NCBI GenBank assembly: GCA_035278025.1
Contig: DATEJK010000047.1
Coordinates: forward strand, 1-36,983
From: JAICWP01 sp035278025
GTDB lineage: Bacteria > Acidobacteriota > Terriglobia > Terriglobales > Acidobacteriaceae
Reading direction: 5' to 3'
DNA: 36,983 bases
Part shown: in pieces, positions 27,277 through 34,940 of the stretch
How the letters are laid out: each line of letters starts with the position of its first letter
How positions within the stretch are numbered: the stretch's first letter is position 1
Made by a program: the position numbers and the translations under genes
The notes under the pieces: generated by a model
The model's database searches: none
What the model was told of the DNA's origin: nothing
The model's input: only the letters and a program-made list of their open reading frames with translations

Positions 27277-29652
27277 CTACACCGAAACTTCCTTATCCGT
27301 CTTTTCCACTGGCGCGCGCCGCGGGTTTTCAATCACCGAGTTCAGCGTCTGCGAATAGCGGCCCAGCGTACCCGAGGTAAACAGAGTGTCATGAGCAGGC
27401 AGAATCAGTTCGGGATGGCCGGCGACGGAACCGGCCGTGCCCTCCTCCACCGTTGTGTGCTGGTCGTTGCCGGCCAGCAGTTCCAGCCGCGAAACCTCGT
27501 ACCCCGGCACCAGGCGCTGAATTTCATCCAGCATGGCGATGGCATCGAAGGGGCTGAGCTTGGGCTCGAGTCCATGCGCTTCCAGCCAAACGGCGTGCCG
27601 GTCAGCTTCGCCGGATTGCGCGCCGCGAGACTGCCCCAGGTCCGCGCGCTCGGCCTGGCGGAATGGCACCAGGCGGCGCAGGTCAAAGCCCATGCGGTCG
27701 GCGACCCGGAGGAGCATCTCAAAATCGCTTTTCACGGTGCTCACGTCGCCGGCTTTTTTCAGCAATTGCAGGTCGCCGCAGGTATTCGTAAATGTGCCCG
27801 ACTTCTCGTAAGCGTTGGCTGCGGGCAGGATCACTTCCGCCAGCAGCGCGGTTTCAGTCAGAAACATATCCTGCACGACGGTGAAAGTCTTAGAGAGCGC
27901 GAAGGGATCAATGTTGAAGCGGACCACGGGATTGGCGCCGACGATGTAGAGCGCCTTCAGGCGGTCTGCCTTGGCGGCTTCCATCATCTGCAGCAGGTTC
28001 ATGCCCGGCTCGCTGGGAAAGGGAGCGCCCCACTCGTCCTGAAACCGAGTTCCCGAGCCCAGGGGAACGTAACCGGGGAGCAGGTCGGGATACAGACCCA
28101 TATCGGCGGCACCGCGGGAGTTGGCGTAATCGCCCAGGCAGACAAACTTCGCGCCCGCGATGACCGAGCCGAAACGCACGACCGATTCAACATCGCGCCC
28201 GCGGAGTTCTGACCCGAAGATGATGACCAGGTTCTGCTCGCCGCGGAGCCTGTCACGCAGGGCGTTGAGCGTTTCGCGGGTAGTCTCGCCAGTAGCTAGA
28301 GCGCTTGCCGCGGAATCCTCGCCCGCCAGAAAAGCGGCCAGTTGCGGCTCGCTTCCGGCGGGAATCTGGGTGAAGCTGGCCGCTTGCCGGCGCAGCTTGA
28401 TAGGCGAGGAATTCACCACATAGAGACGAGCCCGGTGCAGGCGCACGTTGTTGCGGATCTGCCAGGCCAGCAGTGGGTGCTGCTCGGTGGGGTCGTTGCC
28501 GATCAGCAACATCGCGGGCGCGTTGAAGACTTCGCGCATACTGGCGGTGGCGTGTTTCTTGCCCGCCAATGCGCCGGCGAAGGCGGGGAAGTCGGCAGTT
28601 CGGTGGTGGTCAATATTATTGGTGCCGAGCACCAGGCGAGCGAACTTCTGCAGCAGGTAATTTTCCTCGTTGCTGGTGCGGGTGGAGCCGATTACGCCGA
28701 TGGCCTGTCCGCCGTTCTGCTCGCCGATTTCCTTCAGCCGCAGCGCGATGTGCTCGTAGGCCTGGTCATAGGTGGCGGGCACGTGCCGGCCGTCTTTGCG
28801 GATGAGCGGCTGCCTGATGCGGTCGTCATGATTGGCAAAATCGAAGGCGTAGCGGCCCTTGATGCAGAGGAAGTCGCCGTTGATGCCGCTCTTGTCGCGG
28901 TTGTCGCCGCGCACAATCTGCATGCCCGTAGGGGAGCGGCGCACGCCGAGGGTGGTTTTGCAGCCGTCGGCGCAATGAGTGCAGACCGTACCCACGTGCT
29001 TCATCTCCCAGGGCCGGGTCTTATAACGGTAAGCGCCGGAGGTAAGCGCGCCCACCGGGCAGATATCAATGCACATGCCGCATTCTTCGCACTCCAGGTA
29101 GTCGGAGTGGTTGGGCATAATGAGCTGGGCCGAGCCGCGGTTGGCGGTGCCCAGCGCCCACACGTCCATGCCTTCGCCGCAGACGCGCACGCAGCGGTAG
29201 CACATGATGCAGCGGGGCCGGTCGAAGTACACCACCGGCGACCACTGCTGCTCATCCTTGTGGTTCTTGATGTCAATGAGCCTGGATTCGGCGGCGCCGT
29301 AGGAGAAGGTCATGTCCTGCAGTTCGCACTCCCCGCCGGCGTCGCACACGGGACAGTCAAGGGGATGGTTGGCGAGCAGAAGTTCCAGCATGGCTTTGCG
29401 CGCCTGCCGGACCTCGTCAATTTCCGTGCTCACCACCATGCCTTCTGTGACCACCGTGGTGCAGGCGGTTTGCAGCTTCGGCATTTTTTCGATTTTGACC
29501 AGGCACATGCGGCATGCGCCCTGCAAGGACAGCCCGGGGTAATAGCAGAAGGAAGGCACTTCGATGCCCACGCTCTTGCAGGCTTCAATGAGCAGGGTGC
29601 CGGCCGGAACCGCCAGCTTCTTGCCGTCAACGGTGATGTTTACGTCGGGCAT
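27277..29652 (-). CDS. nuoG: NADH-quinone oxidoreductase subunit G
   Basis: A 791-residue iron-sulfur subunit of the complex I hydrophilic arm. The N-terminal [2Fe-2S] site (CYYPGLSLQGACRMCLVKIE), the His/Cys N5-type site (NHPLDCPVCDAGGECELQ), and two ferredoxin-like Cys sets (CIMCYRCVRVCGEGMD and CEECGMCIDICPVG) are complete. CTHCADGC followed by a Cys in FLCIKGRYAF provides ligands for an N7-type cluster. The rest is a molybdopterin oxidoreductase-like domain. ATG 29652 has no Shine-Dalgarno sequence and lies 4 bp after an octamer repeat array. Confidence 0.95.
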   Translation of the reverse strand: MPDVNITVDGKKLAVPAGTLLIEACKSVGIEVPSFCYYPGLSLQGACRMCLVKIEKMPKLQTACTTVVTEGMVVSTEIDEVRQARKAMLELLLANHPLDCPVCDAGGECELQDMTFSYGAAESRLIDIKNHKDEQQWSPVVYFDRPRCIMCYRCVRVCGEGMDVWALGTANRGSAQLIMPNHSDYLECEECGMCIDICPVGALTSGAYRYKTRPWEMKHVGTVCTHCADGCKTTLGVRRSPTGMQIVRGDNRDKSGINGDFLCIKGRYAFDFANHDDRIRQPLIRKDGRHVPATYDQAYEHIALRLKEIGEQNGGQAIGVIGSTRTSNEENYLLQKFARLVLGTNNIDHHRTADFPAFAGALAGKKHATASMREVFNAPAMLLIGNDPTEQHPLLAWQIRNNVRLHRARLYVVNSSPIKLRRQAASFTQIPAGSEPQLAAFLAGEDSAASALATGETTRETLNALRDRLRGEQNLVIIFGSELRGRDVESVVRFGSVIAGAKFVCLGDYANSRGAADMGLYPDLLPGYVPLGSGTRFQDEWGAPFPSEPGMNLLQMMEAAKADRLKALYIVGANPVVRFNIDPFALSKTFTVVQDMFLTETALLAEVILPAANAYEKSGTFTNTCGDLQLLKKAGDVSTVKSDFEMLLRVADRMGFDLRRLVPFRQAERADLGQSRGAQSGEADRHAVWLEAHGLEPKLSPFDAIAMLDEIQRLVPGYEVSRLELLAGNDQHTTVEEGTAGSVAGHPELILPAHDTLFTSGTLGRYSQTLNSVIENPRRAPVEKTDKEVSV

Positions 29653-29655
29653 AAG

Positions 29656-29770
29656 AAATTGAGTAATTGGGTAATTTGGTAATTGTGTAATTTAAGAGCC
29701 CTCTCACCCCGTTCGTGCTTGCGGAATGGTTTTCCAATTACTCAATTACACAATTACCCGATTACACAAT
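29656..29770. repeat. Inverted pair of octamer arrays filling the nuoF-nuoG gap
   Basis: Left array 29656-29693 has units TAATTGGG, TAATTTGG, TAATTGTG. Right array 29734-29770 has CCAATTAC, TCAATTAC, ACAATTAC, CCGATTAC. The right array is the reverse-complement form of the left, with 40 bp between them, so the region can form a long imperfect hairpin. Confidence 0.8.
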
Positions 29771-29773
29771 CGT

Positions 29774-31084
29774 TCAGGCCGGCACCGCCTCCACTGCCTT
29801 GCTGTCAAAAGGGCAGGGCCGGCCATTCAAGTGATCTTCAAATTCCTGGCGGTACTTTTTCACAATCGAAATCGCGGGCATGGCCGCGGCATCGCCCAGA
29901 GGGCAGAAGGTGCGGCCGAGCATGTTTTCCGCCAGGTACTGAATATTTCCAATATCCTTTTCCACTCCGCCGCCGGCATGAAAGCGGTTCAGGGTCTTCT
30001 TCAGCCAGTCGGTGCCCTCGCGGCAGGGAATGCACCAGCCGCAACTCTCGTGCTGGTAAAACATCATGATGCGCTGCAGGTACTTGACCATACAGGTAGT
30101 GTCGTCAAGCACCACCACGCCGCCCGAGCCCAGCATGGAACCGGCTTTCATGAGCTGGTCGAAATCCATGCCCACATCGCATTCGTCGGCCTTAAGCACG
30201 GGCGTGGAAGAACCGCCCGGCGTAACCGCTTTAAGCTTATTACCGCCGCGAATGCCGCCCGCCACCTCGAAAACCATTTTCTTCAGGTTGTAGCCCAGCG
30301 GCAATTCGTACACCCCGGGATTGGCCACATGGCCGCTCAGGCAGAACAGGCGCGTGCCGCCATTTTTCGGTGTGCCCAGGCTGGCATACCACTCACCGCC
30401 GCCCAGCATGATATGAGGCACGCTGGCCAGCGTTTCCACATTGTTGATGACCGTGGGCCCGCCCCAGAGGCCGACCACGGCGGGGAACGGCGGGCGGATG
30501 CGGGGCACTCCGCGCTTTCCTTCCAGCGACTCCATCAGCGCCGATTCTTCGCCTACCTCATAAGCGCCGGCGCCGCCGTGCCAGTAAACGTCGAAATCGT
30601 AGCCGCTGCCGAAAATGTTTTTTCCCAGAAAGCCGCGGGCGTAGGCGTCGGCCAGCGCCTTCTGCATGATCTCAGAAAGGTAACGGTATTCGCCGCGAAT
30701 GTAGATGTAGCCGGTGTGCGAGCCCACGGCGATGCCGGCTACCACCACTCCCTCGATCACCGAGTGCGGGTCGTGCTCCAGGATAAGGCGGTCCTTGCAG
30801 GTACCGGGCTCGCTCTCGTCGCCATTGCACAGCACGTACTTGGGCTTGGGCGCCTGCTTGGGGACAAAGCTCCACTTCATGCCGGTAGGGAAGCCGGCGC
30901 CGCCGCGGCCGCGCAGGTTGGAGGCTTTCATCTCGTTGATAATGCCGTCCGGGCCGAGGGCCAGCGCCTTCTGAACCGCCTTGTAGCCGTCGAGCTCCAG
31001 GTAGCGGTCGAGGCCGGCCGCGCCCTGGCCAAAGCGCCGGGAGACGACCTTGACTTCATCGGGATGGCTCACCAAGTCTGCCAT
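29774..31084 (-). CDS. nuoF: NADH-quinone oxidoreductase subunit F
   Basis: A 436-residue flavoprotein that oxidises NADH. The NADH-binding GRGGAGFPTGMKWSFVP, the FMN-contacting GAGAYEVGEESALMESLEGK and the N3 [4Fe-4S] ligands ESCGWCIPCREGT with TFCPLGD are all present. Length is normal. ATG 31084 follows heptamer repeats and has no Shine-Dalgarno sequence. The stop is 3 bp from an octamer array. Confidence 0.96.
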   Translation of the reverse strand: MADLVSHPDEVKVVSRRFGQGAAGLDRYLELDGYKAVQKALALGPDGIINEMKASNLRGRGGAGFPTGMKWSFVPKQAPKPKYVLCNGDESEPGTCKDRLILEHDPHSVIEGVVVAGIAVGSHTGYIYIRGEYRYLSEIMQKALADAYARGFLGKNIFGSGYDFDVYWHGGAGAYEVGEESALMESLEGKRGVPRIRPPFPAVVGLWGGPTVINNVETLASVPHIMLGGGEWYASLGTPKNGGTRLFCLSGHVANPGVYELPLGYNLKKMVFEVAGGIRGGNKLKAVTPGGSSTPVLKADECDVGMDFDQLMKAGSMLGSGGVVVLDDTTCMVKYLQRIMMFYQHESCGWCIPCREGTDWLKKTLNRFHAGGGVEKDIGNIQYLAENMLGRTFCPLGDAAAMPAISIVKKYRQEFEDHLNGRPCPFDSKAVEAVPA

Positions 31085-31089
31085 GAAAA

Positions 31090-31164
31090 ATTGATGATTG
31101 AGGATTGCCGATTGATCGTGACGCGATCTTCAATGGTCAATCGAACATCATCAATCGACAATCA
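31090..31164. repeat. Inverted pair of heptamer arrays between nuoE and nuoF
   Basis: Left units ATTGATG, ATTGAGG, ATTGCCG, ATTGATC (31090-31117). Right units TCAATGG, TCAATCG, AACATCA, TCAATCG, ACAATCA (31130-31164) are the reverse-complement form. The right array supplies the nuoE stop codon. Confidence 0.75.
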
Positions 31165-31644
31165 CTGCGTTCCTTTCCTCCGGTACTCGCCCAGAATCTT
31201 CTCCGCCTTCTCCGGCGTGAGCTTCTCATGAAAGTCGTAGTTGACCTGCATGGCGGGAGCCCAGCTGCAGGCGCCGATGCATTCCACTTCTTCAAACGAG
31301 AACATGCCGTCGGCGGTGGTGCCTTTATGGCCGACGCCCAGGCGCTTCCTCAGGTGCTCAATCACCTCATCGGCGCCGCACAGCATGCAGCTGATGTTGC
31401 GGCATACCTGCACGTTGTACTTGCCGCGCGGGCGCGTGGTCAGCATGGAGTAGTAGCTGATCACGTTCCGCACTTCCAATTCGGTCAATTCCAGACGCTG
31501 CGCAACCTCGCGGATGGCCTCGTCCGTGAGATAGCCCAGTTCATCCTGCATGAAGAGAAGCGTCGGAACGAGCACGGACCGCTTCGTCGGGTAATGCCCC
31601 AACATTTCCATGAAGCGGCGCTCGAATTGGTCGGAAAGCCTCAT
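31162..31644 (-). CDS. nuoE: NADH-quinone oxidoreductase subunit E
   Basis: A 160-residue thioredoxin-fold [2Fe-2S] subunit of complex I. Cluster ligands are C81, C86 in CRNISCMLCGAD and C122, C126 in ECIGACSWAP. An N-terminal helical part (RFMEMLGHYPTKRSVLVP and MQDELGYLTDEAI) is normal. ATG 31644 overlaps by 4 nt the stop of the broken four-helix-bundle gene, and no Shine-Dalgarno sequence is present. Confidence 0.95.
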   Translation of the reverse strand: MRLSDQFERRFMEMLGHYPTKRSVLVPTLLFMQDELGYLTDEAIREVAQRLELTELEVRNVISYYSMLTTRPRGKYNVQVCRNISCMLCGADEVIEHLRKRLGVGHKGTTADGMFSFEEVECIGACSWAPAMQVNYDFHEKLTPEKAEKILGEYRRKGTQ

Positions 31645-32037
31645 GATTGTGTAATCGGGTAATCGGGTAATTGTGTAATTGATTTCTTATTGCGAGCGGT
31701 GCCGTAAGAGCCCGTGAATATTGCCGCCAATTCCCGAGATTTTCTAAGCAGAGGCACCACCCGCGGTGTCGGGAGGATTCCCGATTCGCTGATTAGTTCC
31801 AGCCAAAACACCGTCTCGTCCGCCTCTTCCATTACGATTCCAACCCTTGCTGCAAACTCTTGCCGTGATCTTGCGCGGCATGCGGCACGATAATGCCGCC
31901 ACCGAGGTACCGCTGCGCAGCAGTTGCTTGCCGATAACCTGCGCGTCTCCACCTCTGGGCAGCGCCCGGAACAGCCGGATAATACGCAGTGCAAATTTCT
32001 TCGTGCGTTCTCTTAAATCTTCGGGCCTCGACGCCAT
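31641..32037 (-). pseudogene. Four-helix-bundle (S23/IVS-type) protein gene, frameshifted
   Basis: The N-terminal half is read in one frame from ATG 32037 (MASRPEDLRERTKKFALRII, then QLLRSGTSVAA) and the C-terminal half in another (YRAACRARSRQEFAARVG, then EEADETVFWLELISESG, ELAAIF). Together they match the 23S rRNA intervening-sequence / four-helix-bundle family. Where family members read SVAANYRAACRARS, two bases appear lost near 31893-31896. After the true protein end the frame runs on through an octamer array (SITQLPDYPITQS) and stops inside the nuoE start codon. It lies between nuoD and nuoE and is flanked by inverted octamer arrays, which suggests insertion. Intact members are thought to bind RNA or other proteins; this copy is probably inactive unless frameshifting occurs. 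Confidence 0.75.
31646..31682. repeat. Octamer array, left flank of the four-helix-bundle gene
   Basis: Units TAATCGGG, TAATCGGG, TAATTGTG, TAATTGA. It is the reverse-complement orientation of the array at 32074-32106 and begins 2 bp before the nuoE start. Confidence 0.8.
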
Positions 32038-32073
32038 ACTGACCACCTCGCGCCGATTCTCAACTACTCATAC

Positions 32074-32106
32074 CCAATTACACAATTACCCGATTACACA
32101 ATTACC
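32074..32106. repeat. Octamer array, right flank of the four-helix-bundle gene
   Basis: Units CCAATTAC, ACAATTAC, CCGATTAC, ACAATTAC. It overlaps the nuoD stop codon: the TAA of nuoD is part of the repeat. Confidence 0.8.
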
Positions 32107-33307
32107 TGTCTATTTCTCCCAGCACAATATCAATGCTGCCGATGGCGGCCACCACGTCGGCAATCAGGCGCCCCTCGCACATCTTCGGCAGCGCCTGCAG
32201 GTTCACATACGAAGGCGAGCGCATGTGCACGCGGTAGGGCTTGGCGGTGCCATCGCTGACGATGTAGTAGCCCATCTCGCCGCGTGGCGATTCAATCGCC
32301 TGGTAAACCTCGCCCGCGGGAACTGTAAAGCCCTCAGTGATGATCTTGAAGTGGTAGATGAGGGCTTCCATTTGAGTTTTCATCTTCTCCCGCTCCGGCA
32401 ACACCACTTTGGGAGCTTCTGCCTTGATGCGGCCCTCAGGCAGCCCGGCCAGGGCCTGCTGCACAATCTTGTTGGACTCGCGCAGTTCCTCCACCCGCAC
32501 CATGTAGCGGGAGAAAACGTCGCCTTCGCTGCGCACCGGCACCTTGAACTGAAACTGCTCGTAACCGGAGTAGGGCATGTCGCGGCGCAGGTCCCAGTCC
32601 ACCCCGGAGGCGCGCAGGGTGGGCCCGGTGGCGCCCAGCGCGATGGCATCGTCGGGCGCGAGATAAGCGACCTTCCTGGTACGCTCCACCCAGATGGGAT
32701 TGGAGGTCAGCAAGCCTTCGTACTCGTCTACTTTTTCCGGAAAGCGGTCGGCAAACTGCTTCACGCGCTCGAACAAGCCCAGTGGCGGCTCCAGCGCCAG
32801 CCCGCCGATGCGGAAATAGGAGGTCATCATGCGCTGCCCGCTGACCATCTCAAAAATGCGCAGCAGGTCTTCGCGCTCGCGGAAACAGTAGAGGAACACC
32901 GACATGGCGCCGATATCGAGCGCGTGCGTGCCCAGCCACACCAGGTGCGAATTGATGCGGGTCAACTCATTGAGCATGACCCGGATCCACTGCGCCCGGG
33001 GCGGAATTTCCAGCCCCAGCAGCTTTTCCGCCGCCAGCACGTAGCACAGGTTGTTGGTCAAGGGGCAAAGATAGTCAATGCGGTCGGTGAGCGGCACCAC
33101 TTGCTGGTAGAACTTGGCTTCGCAGGTTTTCTCGATACCGGTGTGCAGGTAGCCAATATCCGGCATCATGCGCACCACGTTTTCGCCGTCAATCTCCAGG
33201 ATCAGCCGCAGCACGCCATGAGTGGAGGGGTGCTGCGGGCCCATGTTCAGGATCATGGTGCGATCCTGTCCAGGCTCGATGACCGGGGTTGTGGTCAGAT
33301 GGCCCAT
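32102..33307 (-). CDS. nuoD: NADH-quinone oxidoreductase subunit D
   Basis: A 401-residue 49-kDa-type subunit that forms the quinone site together with NuoB. GPQHPSTHG (quinone-site His) and DRIDYLCPLTNN (quinone-site Tyr) are intact, as are YLHTGIEK, MTSYFRIGG and ESPRGEMGYYIVSDG. ATG 33307 lies 2 nt after the nuoC stop; the frame is open further upstream but the family start fits 33307. Its stop codon lies in an octamer repeat. Its normal partner gene nuoB is absent from the cluster. Confidence 0.95.
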   Translation of the reverse strand: MGHLTTTPVIEPGQDRTMILNMGPQHPSTHGVLRLILEIDGENVVRMMPDIGYLHTGIEKTCEAKFYQQVVPLTDRIDYLCPLTNNLCYVLAAEKLLGLEIPPRAQWIRVMLNELTRINSHLVWLGTHALDIGAMSVFLYCFREREDLLRIFEMVSGQRMMTSYFRIGGLALEPPLGLFERVKQFADRFPEKVDEYEGLLTSNPIWVERTRKVAYLAPDDAIALGATGPTLRASGVDWDLRRDMPYSGYEQFQFKVPVRSEGDVFSRYMVRVEELRESNKIVQQALAGLPEGRIKAEAPKVVLPEREKMKTQMEALIYHFKIITEGFTVPAGEVYQAIESPRGEMGYYIVSDGTAKPYRVHMRSPSYVNLQALPKMCEGRLIADVVAAIGSIDIVLGEIDR

Positions 33308-33309
33308 GG

Positions 33310-33807
33310 TTACCGGTATCCTTCGACGGGATAATCTTTGCGCAGGGGATGGCCCTCCCAATCCTCGGGCATCAGGAGACGGCGCAGGTAGGGATGTCCC
33401 TGGAAACGCACGCCAAACAGATCAAAGACCTCGCGCTCAAAAAAATTGGCCGCCGGCCACACGCTGGTAATGGACTCCAGGCTGGGGTCCGACCCTGGTA
33501 GCTGCACCTTAAGGCGCACCCGCTCCTTCCGCTTCATGGAGAGCAGGTGGTAAATCACCTCGAAACGCGGCTCCGAGGGGTACAGGTCCACGCCAGTCAG
33601 GTCGGAAAGAAAATTGAACTGGGCCTCGGGCGAATCTTTCAAAATGGCGCAGGCCTCGCGGATGGCGCCACGTTCCAGGTAAATCGTCAGCTCGCCGCGG
33701 TCGAACTTGGACGATTGCACCGCCTCCCGCCTCCAGGAGAGCAAGACGGCCAGCGCCGGGCGCTCCAGCAGGTCATTCAGATTGGTGATAGCGGGGGTGA
33801 TGGGCAT
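33310..33807 (-). CDS. nuoC: NADH-quinone oxidoreductase subunit C
   Basis: A 165-residue 30-kDa-type subunit of the complex I hydrophilic arm. The diagnostic stretch FFEREVFDLFGVRFQGHP followed by RRLLMPEDWEGHPLRKDYP is present. It is a stand-alone NuoC, not a NuoCD or NuoBCD fusion. ATG 33807 is immediately adjacent to the nuoA stop, where nuoB would usually be found, and nuoD begins 2 nt after its stop. Confidence 0.95.
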   Translation of the reverse strand: MPITPAITNLNDLLERPALAVLLSWRREAVQSSKFDRGELTIYLERGAIREACAILKDSPEAQFNFLSDLTGVDLYPSEPRFEVIYHLLSMKRKERVRLKVQLPGSDPSLESITSVWPAANFFEREVFDLFGVRFQGHPYLRRLLMPEDWEGHPLRKDYPVEGYR

Positions 33808-34197
33808 CTAAAGCGACTCTCCCCGGGTGGTGGACCAGTCCAGCACGCCCTTCTTCCAGACATAGAAGAATCCCACCAGCACGATGCCGATGTACACCAG
33901 CATCTCCCAGAAGCCGAACATCTTGAGCTCCCGCAGCAGGATGGCCCAGGGGTAGAGGAAAACCGCTTCCACATCGAACAGAATGAAAAGCATGGCCACC
34001 AGGTAAAACTTGACCGAAAAACGCTCGCGCGCATCCCCGGTTGGCGTGATACCACACTCGTAAGGCTGCATTTTGGCCCGGGTGGGCCGGCGCTGACCTA
34101 CAATCCAGGATAAGAGTACGATGGCAGTCGCCAAAGCTCCGGCAAAGACGAAGTAGATCAGCAACGGCAGGTAGCGAGTGAAGTAATTGTCCGGCAT
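33808..34197 (-). CDS. nuoA: NADH-quinone oxidoreductase subunit A
   Basis: A 129-residue three-helix membrane subunit and first gene of the leftward nuo cluster. The conserted loop KMQPYECGITPTGDARERFS and helix FYLVAMLFILFDVEAVFLYP are typical. ATG 34197 is chosen (MPDNYFTRYLP); the frame is open 15 codons further upstream but those residues are not typical. A promoter-like pair lies only a few bases upstream (34210-34239), so the message may have almost no leader. The stop abuts the nuoC start. Confidence 0.95.
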   Translation of the reverse strand: MPDNYFTRYLPLLIYFVFAGALATAIVLLSWIVGQRRPTRAKMQPYECGITPTGDARERFSVKFYLVAMLFILFDVEAVFLYPWAILLRELKMFGFWEMLVYIGIVLVGFFYVWKKGVLDWSTTRGESL

Positions 34198-34216
34198 AGA
34201 CCTGGCTGTATATAAT
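34187..34216 (+). promoter_or_regulatory. Candidate rightward promoter overlapping the nuoA promoter
   Basis: TTGTCC (34187-34192), 18-bp spacer, TATAAT (34211-34216). It would drive the gene at 34340 with a leader of about 115 nt. It overlaps the leftward -10 region, so the two directions may compete. Confidence 0.45.
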
Positions 34217-34239
34217 TCGCGGCCAATAAAAGGGCTAAA
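34210..34239 (-). promoter_or_regulatory. Candidate promoter of the nuo cluster
   Basis: On the minus strand TTTAGC (34234-34239) and TTATAT (34210-34215) with an 18-bp spacer. The start would lie about 5-7 nt before ATG 34197. Confidence 0.35.
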
Positions 34240-34339
34240 CAAATTAGATTAGGTTTTGATAGTTGCCACTGTCAAGCGCGCCGGGCGTGGCGGGGGCGGC
34301 AAAGGGGTTATCCGCACTGGTACGCGGCGAGAAATCTCT

Positions 34340-34927
34340 ATGATTTTTGGTTTCAATACCGACGTGAAGCACCAGGATACGGTTTACCACGTGCAGAGTG
34401 AAGCTCGCGAGCATGAGCGCGTGCTGCAGACGCAGGTGTTCGTGCGCGGAAGGTGTATTGGGAAATTGGCCACCCCTTACCGGAGTGAGCAGCGCGACGA
34501 TACTTCCGAGAAGCAGCTGGAACAGAGCCTGCGGACCCAGCACAAGGCGGTGCTGGACGCGATTCGGGAGGGCCGCCTGGAAGGCGTGCTGGGCCGCCCC
34601 GACCAGGAAGTCCCCAAAGCACCCAGTGGCCTCAAGCTGCAGTGGACCAACTCTGACTCGCTGCGCTCGGCGGAAGGCCTGATGGTAAGGATTGTGGTCA
34701 GCGATAGCGAAGCGCCGGTGGAAGGCGCGAAGGTGACCGCCCGGCTGAAGCAGGCCCAAGGCGAGCCCCTCTACTCGCAGGCGACCACCGATGCTTCCGG
34801 AGCAGCGGAACTGAAGTTGGGAGCCGCCAACCCCGGCCTCGCGGGTTCCGATATCCTCGTGCAGGCCACCCACGGCGGCCGGGTCGTCACCCGCAAGTTT
34901 CGCCTGCGCAAATCCGCCCGCGCCTGA
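34340..34927 (+). CDS. Conserved small protein (MIFGFNTDV-type) with C-terminal Ig-like domain
   Basis: A 195-residue cytoplasmic-looking protein with no signal peptide. The N-terminal 60 residues (MIFGFNTDVKHQDTVYHVQS, then VFVRGRCIGK) resemble a conserved protein I associate with Acidobacteriota; no function is known to me. Residues about 95-190 look like a carboxypeptidase-regulatory or bacterial Ig-like beta sandwich (MVRIVVSDSEAPVEGAKVTA, TTDASGAAELKL). ATG 34340 is preferred to upstream TTG 34256, which would add an atypical Gly/Arg-rich stretch. Divergent from nuoA with overlapping promoter-like sequences, so co-regulation with complex I is possible. Confidence 0.7.
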   Translation: MIFGFNTDVKHQDTVYHVQSEAREHERVLQTQVFVRGRCIGKLATPYRSEQRDDTSEKQLEQSLRTQHKAVLDAIREGRLEGVLGRPDQEVPKAPSGLKLQWTNSDSLRSAEGLMVRIVVSDSEAPVEGAKVTARLKQAQGEPLYSQATTDASGAAELKLGAANPGLAGSDILVQATHGGRVVTRKFRLRKSARA

Positions 34928-34940
34928 CCTCAAACCATTC

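Noticed and set aside
29656..32106. Octamer arrays considered as CRISPR
   Set aside because: Units are 8 bp, contiguous and degenerate, without unique spacers, and no cas genes are present.
29726..33334. Long rightward open frames opposite nuoF and nuoD
   Set aside because: Low-complexity His/Ala/Val-rich products with no domain; they mirror real genes codon by codon.
33310..33807. Possible NuoB fused to NuoC
   Set aside because: The 165 residues contain only the 30-kDa-subunit domain; there is no Cys-Cys motif of NuoB.
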